DNA of 64,000 bases from Magnetococcus marinus MC-1. GTDB taxonomy: Bacteria > Pseudomonadota > Magnetococcia > Magnetococcales > Magnetococcaceae. This document shows, one piece after another, positions 34,739 to 42,487 of the stretch (positions within the stretch are counted from its first letter, which is position 1; the number at the start of each line of letters is the position of its first letter). The position numbers and the translations under genes are program-made. Below the pieces are notes generated by a model. That model was given only the letters and a program-made list of their open reading frames with translations. It did not search any database and was not told where the DNA came from. The DNA is taken from NCBI RefSeq assembly GCF_000014865.1, contig NC_008576.1, positions 2,385,501 to 2,449,500 on the forward strand, read 5' to 3'.

Positions 34739-35512
34739 ATGGGTAAGAAATGTCCACCATGTAAAAAGGGCGCACCAGGTTGGATGGTGACCTTCGGGGA
34801 TCTCATGTCCCTGCTGCTGACCTTCTTCGTGCTATTGCTCTCGTTTGCGCAGCTGGACATCGTGAAGTTTGAGAAAGTCTCAGGCTCCATGAAGGATGCC
34901 TTTGGTGTGCAACGTATCGAACAGATCAATGCGATCCCCACGGGCAACACCATTATCGCGCCAGAGTTTGCCAGCGAAATGGTGCTAGTGCAGCTGCGTG
35001 AAAAGGTTGAAAATGTGTTGGGTCCCATGGTGGATAACGGCGAAGCAGAGATGTATACCGACCAAGATGGCTTTGTCATGCAGATTGATTCCGATACCAC
35101 CTTTGTGCCCGGTACCCTGCAATTGTCAGATACGTTTCAGGCTAAATTGACGGAGATCTGCAACATTTTAACAACCCACCCTGACACCAAGAACAATAAA
35201 ATTCGCATTATCGCCCACACCGACACAACCCCCCCGCCCGGCGGCATGCTCCCCACCAATTGGGCGCTGTCTGCTGCACAGGCCGCTGCGGTAGTGGGTT
35301 ATATGAGCACTCAAGGAGGCGTGGACCCTGTGCGCTTAGAGGTGCGTGCTAAAGGTGAATTTGCGCCCAAAGAGTCCAATGACACCGCCGATGGGCGCTC
35401 TAAAAATCGCCGTATCGAGATTTTAATCTCGCGGGAGACCGTACCCAGTGTCATGGAAGAATATGTGGACGACAAAACCTTGCAAGGATCTGAAAAACCC
35501 GCCTCCCCCTGA
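34739..35512 (+). CDS. pomB: Flagellar stator protein PomB/MotB
   Basis: A 257-residue stator partner of PomA, anchored in the inner membrane and bound to peptidoglycan. After the cytoplasmic MGKKCPPCKKGAPGWM, a single membrane helix starts with FGD21LMSLLLTFFVLLLSF; D21 is the ion-carrying aspartate. A periplasmic linker and plug region (about 45-130) follows, then an OmpA-type peptidoglycan-binding domain with IIAHTDT, NWALSAAQAAAVVGYM and SKNRRIEI. It begins 51 bases after pomA, with AAGGAGG upstream, and forms an operon with it. A terminator follows. Confidence 0.94.
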   Translation: MGKKCPPCKKGAPGWMVTFGDLMSLLLTFFVLLLSFAQLDIVKFEKVSGSMKDAFGVQRIEQINAIPTGNTIIAPEFASEMVLVQLREKVENVLGPMVDNGEAEMYTDQDGFVMQIDSDTTFVPGTLQLSDTFQAKLTEICNILTTHPDTKNNKIRIIAHTDTTPPPGGMLPTNWALSAAQAAAVVGYMSTQGGVDPVRLEVRAKGEFAPKESNDTADGRSKNRRIEILISRETVPSVMEEYVDDKTLQGSEKPASP

Positions 35513-35536
35513 AGGTTCGCAGACAAGCATAGAGAG

Positions 35537-35571
35537 AAAGGTCGCACATAAATTGGGTGCGACCTTTTTTT
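35537..35571 (+). terminator. Rho-independent terminator after pomB
   Basis: AAAGGTCGCAC (35537-35547) pairs with GTGCGACCTTT (35557-35567) and runs into seven T. It separates the stator pair from the PilZ genes, so those are read by leakage or from their own promoter. Confidence 0.85.
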
Positions 35572-35693
35572 ATGGCATGCCGCTCAAAGATAATAGCCAT
35601 AGGATTGAACGCGATTGCTTGGCAGTGTGGCTTGGATAGGGTATTCTTTGCCTCCTAGATGAAGAAGTTTCGAGCAGCGGAGTTCCCGATTCC

Positions 35694-36287
35694 ATGGCGG
35701 AAAAAATTTCACAATCACAACGCGAATTTGTGCGTATTGATGATCTACTCCCCCTTGCTTGGCAATCGGTGGAACCGGAAGCCTACGCAAAAATTGCCGA
35801 ATATTATGAAAATCACCGCATCTTCCCCCCAACCCAGGGTGGCCTTAACCAAAGCCTTAAGTCTTTGGATATTCGGGATATGTTGCAAGATCTGCAACGT
35901 ACTGATCCCAATTTATCCCATATTTTAGGGCGGCTAGACCAAAAACTTAATCTCCTGCTCAAACTGTTTCATCCCCAAGATAACGACCTACCCATGGCCC
36001 TTACCCCGGTTAACCTAAGCGGTGGAGGGCTGGCTTTTTGGGAGCAAGACCCGTCGTTGGAGAGCGGTACCATTATCCAAATGCGGCTGGCCCTCTCTGA
36101 AGATGCCCTGTTTGTGGTGGAGTGCTATGCCCGGGTTATTGTGGTTATACCCAATGATCGCGATGGTATGACCCGTGTGGCGGTTAAGTTTGACCCGGTG
36201 CTACCCCATGACCGGGAACAGATTATCCAACATATTTTCCGACGTCAAAACGAACTGTTACGCACCAAAAAAGGTAGACGTTCCTGA
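35694..36287 (+). CDS. PilZ-domain protein with long helical insert
   Basis: A 197-residue cytosolic protein. Both c-di-GMP contacts of PilZ are present: RxxxR as REFVR (10-14) and the NxSxxG variant NLSGGG (107-112). In a canonical PilZ domain these are roughly 25-30 residues apart; here about 93 residues of mainly helical sequence lie between (YAKIAEYYENH and LDQKLNLLLKLF). After the barrel, a C-terminal helix HIFRRQNELLRTKKG follows. The same plan is doubled in the next gene, 33 bases downstream. Position right behind pomAB suggests a c-di-GMP-dependent effect on motor function, analogous to YcgR; this is inference. Tetrameric PilZ proteins with helix inserts are known (Xanthomonas XC6012). 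Confidence 0.85.
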   Translation: MAEKISQSQREFVRIDDLLPLAWQSVEPEAYAKIAEYYENHRIFPPTQGGLNQSLKSLDIRDMLQDLQRTDPNLSHILGRLDQKLNLLLKLFHPQDNDLPMALTPVNLSGGGLAFWEQDPSLESGTIIQMRLALSEDALFVVECYARVIVVIPNDRDGMTRVAVKFDPVLPHDREQIIQHIFRRQNELLRTKKGRRS

Positions 36288-36320
36288 TCGACCCCTTCGG
36301 TAATGCAGTAGAGACAAGCT

Positions 36321-37886
36321 ATGTCTAATCGCGCACAACAACTGGATGCCGCCGCAGAACGGGTCAAGGGCCACCGTATTGCCTATGAGATCCCCATGGG
36401 CACTCCCTTTTGGTGGAAACGCCTAACCCGGCGCGAAATGGCCGCCCGTATGCGGGTTTTCCGGGACGATGGACGGCTGCGCTTTACCCGCTTTGGTGTC
36501 TCGCGGGATATCCGTAAACTGCTTGCTGAAGATGAGGTATCCCCCCTACCGACAGACGGTTCCCTACGCAACAACCTCTTTACCGCCCTGGACCACAAAC
36601 TTAACCTACTGTTGCAGGGGGCCTCGCCGCCACCGCCACAAACGGTGGTCCACCGTTTGGCAGATAGTGCCTTTATCACCGGTGAAGGCATGATTTTTAA
36701 AGAAATCTCGCCGCGTATCGAGATTGGTGACTACATTGAGATCCAGTTTGCCATCTCCGTCACACCACCCTTTTCTTCGCGGGGCTATTTTGAGGTGGTG
36801 CAAATTACCCCCGATACGCAAGATGAAAAGCGCTACGAAATCGTCTGCTGCTATGCCACCAGCACCTTTCCTGAAAAAGATGCCCCGCTGCCCGAGCCCG
36901 AACAACAGCCCGAGCCTAGCCCCCAACCTGAACCCGCCCCCACCCCTGCACAGCTTGCCGAGCAGGAGCGGCAAAAACGGCAAGCCTATCGGGTTAATGA
37001 TGATGTTCTGTTCCGCTGGCGCGTGATCCGGGAAGGGGAATTTAACCAGATCGAGCGCTACTATAAAGCCAATAACCGTAATTTCCCGCCTCTGCGCCAC
37101 GATCAACGGTTTGATGGCTGTGTCAAACTGTGGGAAGAGGTGCACGTTCGCTTTCGCGCCTCCAACCCCAAAGCCCATAGTCCGTTAGCATGGCTTTTCC
37201 AGCAGATAAAACTTATTTATCTCAGGAGCAACCATCCTCAGGAGTTGGATTTTACCCTAGAAGTGCTCAAACAGGTGCTGGAGGTGGCTGAGTTGCATGC
37301 CACTACCTTTAATAGCAACCGGATTAATGAAATTCTTGGCCTGCTCAAGCGCAAGCTGGAATTTATGATCAAGCGGGATCAAGCGTTTATTGGTGGCGAT
37401 GGCGATGGCCATAAAAAAATGCTGGATAACCTGCTGGAAGTGGAAAAAAGAATCGCCCAGGTGCGCGAGAAACTGGAGCTGAAAGAGAATAAAGTAGCGA
37501 CCAGTGTTCACTATCTGTCAGAAAATATGAATCGCATTAATCTGAGCGATGCTGATTTTCCCGAAGGGGGCGAGGATCCCAATGCGGAGCGCTTGCTCTA
37601 CCCGGTTAATATTAGTGCCACTGGCATCGCCTACCGCACCCACAAAAAAAACTTGGCCAAGGGCAGTTTTGCCGAGCTGCACATTGATCTTTCCGACGAT
37701 GGCAAGCATATAAAAACCTGGCGGGCATTTGCCAAACTGGTCATGATCCAAGGGCCAGACCCATCCATGAACTACCGCGTGGCCTCCATGCTGCTGCTTC
37801 AACCTCCTGGAATGGAGGATGCCGTCATGGCCCATATTTTACGCAAACAACGGGAACTCATTGCCGCTGAAAAAGGACTTCTGTAA
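36321..37886 (+). CDS. Tandem PilZ-like protein with helical inserts (521 aa)
   Basis: A 521-residue protein apparently made of two modules of the kind seen in the preceding gene. Module 1 (about 15-185) has LDHKLNLLL (compare LDQKLNLLL upstream) and a beta-rich part, but lacks clear RxxxR and NxSxxG, so it looks degenerate. A proline/glutamate-rich linker spans 186-212. Module 2 has RQAYR (220-224) and NISATG (430-435), both intact but separated by about 205 residues, including helices and a coiled coil (about 365-405). It ends HILRKQRELIAAEKG, like the upstream protein. It is co-oriented with pomAB and 33 bases from the smaller PilZ gene, so a role in c-di-GMP control of motility is likely but unproven. 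Confidence 0.82.
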   Translation: MSNRAQQLDAAAERVKGHRIAYEIPMGTPFWWKRLTRREMAARMRVFRDDGRLRFTRFGVSRDIRKLLAEDEVSPLPTDGSLRNNLFTALDHKLNLLLQGASPPPPQTVVHRLADSAFITGEGMIFKEISPRIEIGDYIEIQFAISVTPPFSSRGYFEVVQITPDTQDEKRYEIVCCYATSTFPEKDAPLPEPEQQPEPSPQPEPAPTPAQLAEQERQKRQAYRVNDDVLFRWRVIREGEFNQIERYYKANNRNFPPLRHDQRFDGCVKLWEEVHVRFRASNPKAHSPLAWLFQQIKLIYLRSNHPQELDFTLEVLKQVLEVAELHATTFNSNRINEILGLLKRKLEFMIKRDQAFIGGDGDGHKKMLDNLLEVEKRIAQVREKLELKENKVATSVHYLSENMNRINLSDADFPEGGEDPNAERLLYPVNISATGIAYRTHKKNLAKGSFAELHIDLSDDGKHIKTWRAFAKLVMIQGPDPSMNYRVASMLLLQPPGMEDAVMAHILRKQRELIAAEKGLL

Positions 37887-38116
37887 AAGTCCTGACCTAC
37901 GCAATAATCTCTATTAAGAGACCGTTCAGATGAAGCCTCATGGTGTGCATAAACCCACGGCCCGTACGGCCTACTCATAGGAAAAAGCGTTTGTTCAGCC
38001 CAAACCGACAGAGGACCGCGCCGCGCGTGATCATTTATGCGCTTCAACCGCTCTCAACCGTTTTTTTGGTTTGTGTGCCCCCCCTCTAACACGACCCTGT
38101 TTTATGCCCATGTTGC

Positions 38117-41100
38117 CTAGGTGCGCACCGGTTCAGGTGCCGCCCACCCGACGATGCAGTTACCATACGGGGGGTGTTCCAGCTTTGGTGTTTGACAGAA
38201 CACCACAAAAGCCTCGGGCTCCATCGGTCGAGCAATGCCAAACCCTTGGGCACGATGGCACCCCAGGTCTTGTAAAAAGCCCATCTGCCGCAGATCTTCC
38301 ACCCCTTCGGCAATCACCTCAATGCCCATACCCCGAGCCATCTGTACCATGGCTGTTACCAAGATTCGGTTTTGGGGATCTTCTGGAATGCCCACCAAAA
38401 AACGGCGATCCAGTTTTAAGGCTTGAATTTGTAAGCGGCTTAGCCGCGCTAACGATGAGTAGCCAGTACCAAAATCGTCGAGCTCCACCTCCACCCCCAA
38501 TTTGGCCAAACCGGCTAAAATCTCACCTGAACGCTCAGGGTTCGCCATTAAACCACTTTCAACGATCTCCACCGCCAAGCGAGAGGGTGAAATTTGATAA
38601 GCATCACATGTGGACATCAATATCGAAGTTAAACCACCACCATCCAGGTGAAACTGCTTGGGCGAGGCATTAATACTAATACGAGGCGGCTCAAAACCGG
38701 CATCTAACCACGCCCGGATCTGCTGCACCGCCAACGAAACCACCACTTCACCCACCTGTACAATCAGCCCGCTCTCTTCGGCCATGGGGATAAAACGGTC
38801 TGGCATCACCACTTCACCGGTGGGCAAACGCCAGCGCACCAGCGCTTCGGCCCCGGAGAGGCGACCGCTGCTAACCTCCACCTGCGGTTGGTAAACAAGA
38901 AACAGCTCACCCGCCCCTAAGCCGCGTCGCAGCCCCTTTTCTAGGGCGATACGCTCTAAAATCTGTTGATTTAGGGATTCGGTAAAAAACTGCACATTGT
39001 TACGACCATGATCTTTGGCTTGATAAAGGGCGGCATCGGCGGCACGCATCAATCCCTCATCATCTTGGCTATCGTCAGGATAGACCGCCACCCCAACACT
39101 GGTCGAGATGTTGGCCTCGCCCGCCTTCAGATAAAAGGGCTCCGTTAGGGTTTTTATAATCCCCTCGGCAATGCGCGAAAGATCCTGACCATTTTGAATG
39201 TTGGGTAGGATCACCGTAAACTCATCCCCCCCCAAACGGGCCACCGTATCGCTGCTACGCACAGCTGCATTAATCCGCTCGGCGCATTTTTGCAGCAGCT
39301 CATCCCCTGCTTGGTGGCCCATGGTGTCATTAATGGGCTTAAACCGGTCCAGATCCAAAAAAAACAGCGCGACCCGACCCGCAGAACGGTCCGCCTGGGC
39401 CAGTGCTTGATGCAAGCGATCTTGAAACAGCCGACGGTTGGGCAAGCTGGTAAGGGGATCAAAGTTGGCCTGCCGCCAAATCAGCTCCTCCTGGGCTTTT
39501 TGTTCGGTTAAATCGGTAAAAACCGCAATGGTGTTCTGAGTGCTACCATCGGGGCGCCGCACCAGTGACAGCGAAAGCCGCTCAGAGGCCAACGCCCCCT
39601 GCTTGCGCTGGCCCATGACCTCGCCACTCCAGTGACCGGTTAAGGCCAAAGCTTGGGCCATCTCATCAAACTGGCTCTTTTCATAGCGGGCGGAGAGAAG
39701 ATGGCGTAACTCTAACCCCCGCACTTCGCGAGCGGTATAACCCGACAAGCGACAAAAGGCTTGATTGACCTGCTCTACCCGCCCCTCACCATTAAAAATC
39801 ACCACCGACTCGTTGGTGCTTTCGTAAACCGTTGCCGCCAAACGCAACGCCTCCTCACTGCGGCGGCGTTGGGTGACATCCTCAACAATAACCACCACCA
39901 TGGGCGTTAGGTTGCTCTCCAACACAATAGGGGAGATCACCATGCGGGTCCAAATGGTCAAATGGCGTGCCTCGCACAGGCAGCGCACTTCGCAATTTTC
40001 TTGCGGCGAGCGCCCCTCTATCACAGCGTCCAAGCGTGCCGCCACTTCTTGTTGATCCTGCGGATGGGCCAGTTGGGCTAAGGGTGGCAGGGCATCGCGA
40101 TGGTGGGAGAGTTCCAACATTTGCATCAATGCGGGATTGGCATCCACCACCCGTTGTTTGGCATCAATTAAGGCCATACCCAGTGCCGCACTGGCAAACA
40201 GGGTGCGAAACCGCGCCTCACTGGCTTTAATGGCTAACTCGGCCTGTTTGCGTGCGCGAATATCACGGAAAGTGCCAATCAGCATCTCACCGTCCCCATG
40301 CGAAGCGCGGGTAATGGCGAGCTCCAGTGGAAAGGTGTGACCATCGGGCAGCCGCCCTTCCCCCTCCTCATGCAGGCCCAGCCAAAAACGCTGGGGCGTA
40401 ACCCCAACCACTAAATCGCTTAGGGTAAGATGGGCAAAGGCCGCACTGCTACGCCCAAACACCGCTTCGGCCATTGGATTGTGCGCGGTAATTTGGCCAC
40501 TGTGAGGGTCGATGATTAAAATGGCGTCTCCGGCGGTTTGAAAGACCGCACGTGTCTTAGCAACCGCCGCTTCCATGGCATCCATCACATGGTTATAACG
40601 GTCGGCAATCAAACCAACCTCGCTAAAGGGATCAACCTCAGCCCGCAGACTCAGATCCCCCCCCTCGGCTTGCGCCCGCAGTACCCCTAGAAAACTGGAT
40701 AACTCCGTCTGCGTGCCGTGCTCTGAGATGTTGAGCCCCTGCCACTCTTGCTCCGGCGTTACCCGCATGGGAAAACGCCGATTAATCACGCGCAATACCA
40801 ACCAAGGAATGACAAACGCCACCAGCGCCGCAGCCAAAACCCCTTGTAACTGCGCCCAAAGCTGCTCTAGGCGGCTTAGTCCGGTACCCAGCTTGTGCAA
40901 ATCCCCCAACAGTGCCACCGCCAGGGTACCCCACACCCCCGCACCCAAATGTACCGGTACGGCCCCCACCGCATCATCAATGCCATGGCGGAGCATCCAA
41001 TTTTCCATCAACAGCGCCACAGGAGCCGCCAACAGGCCCGCACCTAATGCAGCTAGAGGGCTCAAGGCATGGGCCCCAGCCGTTACCGCAACCAGCCCAG

Positions 41101-41911
41101 CGAGGGTGCCATTAATGGCAGAAAGCACACTGGGCCGTCCTTCACGCCACCAACTCCACAGCAGCGCTCCCATGCTGCCCCCAACCGCACCCAGGCAGGT
41201 CGCCAACACCACCGGCCCAATACGGGCATCCAAACTAAGGGTACTACCGCCATTAAAACCGATCCAACCAAACCATAAAATCAAGGCACCCAAGGTGGTC
41301 AATGGAAGATTTGATGCCGTAATGGGGTTGACCGAACCATCGGGATTAAACCGCCCGGTACGCGGCCCAATCACCAGCAACAGCGCCAACGAAAACCACC
41401 CCCCCACCGCATGCACCACCGTAGAACCCGCCCAATCTACAAACCCCGCCTGCCCCAACCAACCCAGGGAGAGACCACGATCTAGGCCATTCCAGGCCCA
41501 ATGCCCAACGATAGGATAAATGAGCAACGCCATGCCTGCGGCTAAAAACAGGTAGGCACGAAACCCCAAGCGCTCCGCAACCGCCCCCGAGACAATCGTG
41601 ACCGACGTTGAGCAAAACATCGCTTGAAAGAGGAAAAAGACCATCTGCAAAGGCTCTTCCGAACCAATGGAAAAGGGGGTACCCCAGCCTAGCCATCCTT
41701 CCATAGAAGTGCCAAACATTAAAGGGTAACCAAGGGCCAAAAAGGCCGTGACGGAGACCGAAAAATCCACCAGATTTTTCATCGCCACGTTGATGCTGTT
41801 TTTAGAGCGGGTTAGGCCACTTTCAAGACATAAAAAACCAGCCTGCATCAGCAACACCAAACCGATGCATAACGTAACCCACAGTAGATCTAATAATGAT
41901 TTATCCAGCAT
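38117..41911 (-). CDS. Ammonium transporter-HAMP-PAS-GGDEF-EAL fusion protein
   Basis: A 1264-residue inner-membrane protein. Residues about 1-400 are a complete Amt/Mep/Rh ammonium channel: DLLWVTLCIGLVLLMQAGF, FQAMF (Phe-gate region), both pore histidines (VVHAVGG about 167 and VPVHLGAG about 321) and LWFGWIGFNGGS. A HAMP-like linker and three PAS-type regions (about 460-820) follow. A diguanylate cyclase domain with intact RLGGDEF and the inhibitory I-site RSSD five residues before GGDEF, and a complete EAL phosphodiesterase (EALVRW, DDFGTGYSS, AEGVE, QGFG) end the protein. It probably couples external ammonium to c-di-GMP level. Amt fused to kinases or GGDEF is known (Kuenenia Ks-Amt5, Shewanella Sd-Amt1). 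ATG 41911 follows GGTGGGGATC; a start at 41974 would add 21 residues. Confidence 0.93.
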   Translation of the reverse strand: MLDKSLLDLLWVTLCIGLVLLMQAGFLCLESGLTRSKNSINVAMKNLVDFSVSVTAFLALGYPLMFGTSMEGWLGWGTPFSIGSEEPLQMVFFLFQAMFCSTSVTIVSGAVAERLGFRAYLFLAAGMALLIYPIVGHWAWNGLDRGLSLGWLGQAGFVDWAGSTVVHAVGGWFSLALLLVIGPRTGRFNPDGSVNPITASNLPLTTLGALILWFGWIGFNGGSTLSLDARIGPVVLATCLGAVGGSMGALLWSWWREGRPSVLSAINGTLAGLVAVTAGAHALSPLAALGAGLLAAPVALLMENWMLRHGIDDAVGAVPVHLGAGVWGTLAVALLGDLHKLGTGLSRLEQLWAQLQGVLAAALVAFVIPWLVLRVINRRFPMRVTPEQEWQGLNISEHGTQTELSSFLGVLRAQAEGGDLSLRAEVDPFSEVGLIADRYNHVMDAMEAAVAKTRAVFQTAGDAILIIDPHSGQITAHNPMAEAVFGRSSAAFAHLTLSDLVVGVTPQRFWLGLHEEGEGRLPDGHTFPLELAITRASHGDGEMLIGTFRDIRARKQAELAIKASEARFRTLFASAALGMALIDAKQRVVDANPALMQMLELSHHRDALPPLAQLAHPQDQQEVAARLDAVIEGRSPQENCEVRCLCEARHLTIWTRMVISPIVLESNLTPMVVVIVEDVTQRRRSEEALRLAATVYESTNESVVIFNGEGRVEQVNQAFCRLSGYTAREVRGLELRHLLSARYEKSQFDEMAQALALTGHWSGEVMGQRKQGALASERLSLSLVRRPDGSTQNTIAVFTDLTEQKAQEELIWRQANFDPLTSLPNRRLFQDRLHQALAQADRSAGRVALFFLDLDRFKPINDTMGHQAGDELLQKCAERINAAVRSSDTVARLGGDEFTVILPNIQNGQDLSRIAEGIIKTLTEPFYLKAGEANISTSVGVAVYPDDSQDDEGLMRAADAALYQAKDHGRNNVQFFTESLNQQILERIALEKGLRRGLGAGELFLVYQPQVEVSSGRLSGAEALVRWRLPTGEVVMPDRFIPMAEESGLIVQVGEVVVSLAVQQIRAWLDAGFEPPRISINASPKQFHLDGGGLTSILMSTCDAYQISPSRLAVEIVESGLMANPERSGEILAGLAKLGVEVELDDFGTGYSSLARLSRLQIQALKLDRRFLVGIPEDPQNRILVTAMVQMARGMGIEVIAEGVEDLRQMGFLQDLGCHRAQGFGIARPMEPEAFVVFCQTPKLEHPPYGNCIVGWAAPEPVRT

Positions 41912-42147
41912 GATCCCCACCATCGGGTGAAATGCCAAAAGAGCGCTTATCCCTAAGGGCAAGGCCGGGGCCAAGCCTAGCCCCGGCGCTATAGATTTCC
42001 TGAATCTAGCATATTAATTGGTTTTTCTGATGGTTAGAAAAAATAATCGGCGGGATAACGGCCCTGACTCAAGGGGGATAACGCGATACAGCGGAACGTC
42101 TGATTGCTCATATTTTAGGCATACAACCCTCTTATTAGGCAACCATG

Positions 42148-42480
42148 CTAAACATTCATCAAACCGGCCAACCAAACCAGACATTCAGCCTCTGTCATCA
42201 CGCCTGTGCGGGTATCCACAATATGCCCGTTGCTAAACAGCATAAAGACCGGCACACCGCGTATTCCATAGCGGCGCGATGGTGTGGGGTTATGATCAAT
42301 ATCCAGCCGCACGCAGCGGAGCTTGCCTTGTAATTGTTGCGCAACCGCTGCATAAACCGGAATCATCTTGCGGCTATTGCCACACCACGGGGCCCAGAAT
42401 TTCACCAGCACCATACCGGTTGCCATGATCACATCAGCCGCAAATTGCTCTTCTATAATATCGGCGACCAAACTTTCCAT
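42148..42480 (-). CDS. Thioredoxin-family protein with CGNS active site
   Basis: A 110-residue thioredoxin-fold protein. The active-site loop reads WAPWCGNSRKMIP: the first cysteine (C33) is kept and the second is replaced by serine (S36), so it is a monothiol variant. The cis-proline loop GVPVFMLFSNG and length are normal. Without the second cysteine it cannot form the usual intramolecular disulfide, so it may bind a partner, act in glutathionylation-like chemistry or serve as a scaffold. ATG 42480 lies seven bases after the stop of the pseudokinase-Sel1 gene, so the two form an operon; an in-frame start at 42540 would overlap that gene. The fold call is firm; function is open. Confidence 0.85.
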   Translation of the reverse strand: MESLVADIIEEQFAADVIMATGMVLVKFWAPWCGNSRKMIPVYAAVAQQLQGKLRCVRLDIDHNPTPSRRYGIRGVPVFMLFSNGHIVDTRTGVMTEAECLVWLAGLMNV

Positions 42481-42487
42481 GGGCTGT

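Noticed and set aside
34144-35100. 318-codon minus-strand frame over the stator genes
   Set aside because: It lies antisense to clear pomA and pomB and has serine/methionine-rich shadow composition.
35640-35660. Second sigma-54-like site before the first PilZ gene
   Set aside because: TGGCA is present, but the -12 element and spacing do not fit.
38071-38673. 200-codon plus-strand frame opposite the EAL domain
   Set aside because: Proline-rich antisense shadow of a strong coding region; no family resemblance.
40713-41519. 268-codon plus-strand frame opposite the Amt domain
   Set aside because: Antisense shadow; composition dominated by P, A, T and S as expected from complementing a hydrophobic gene.
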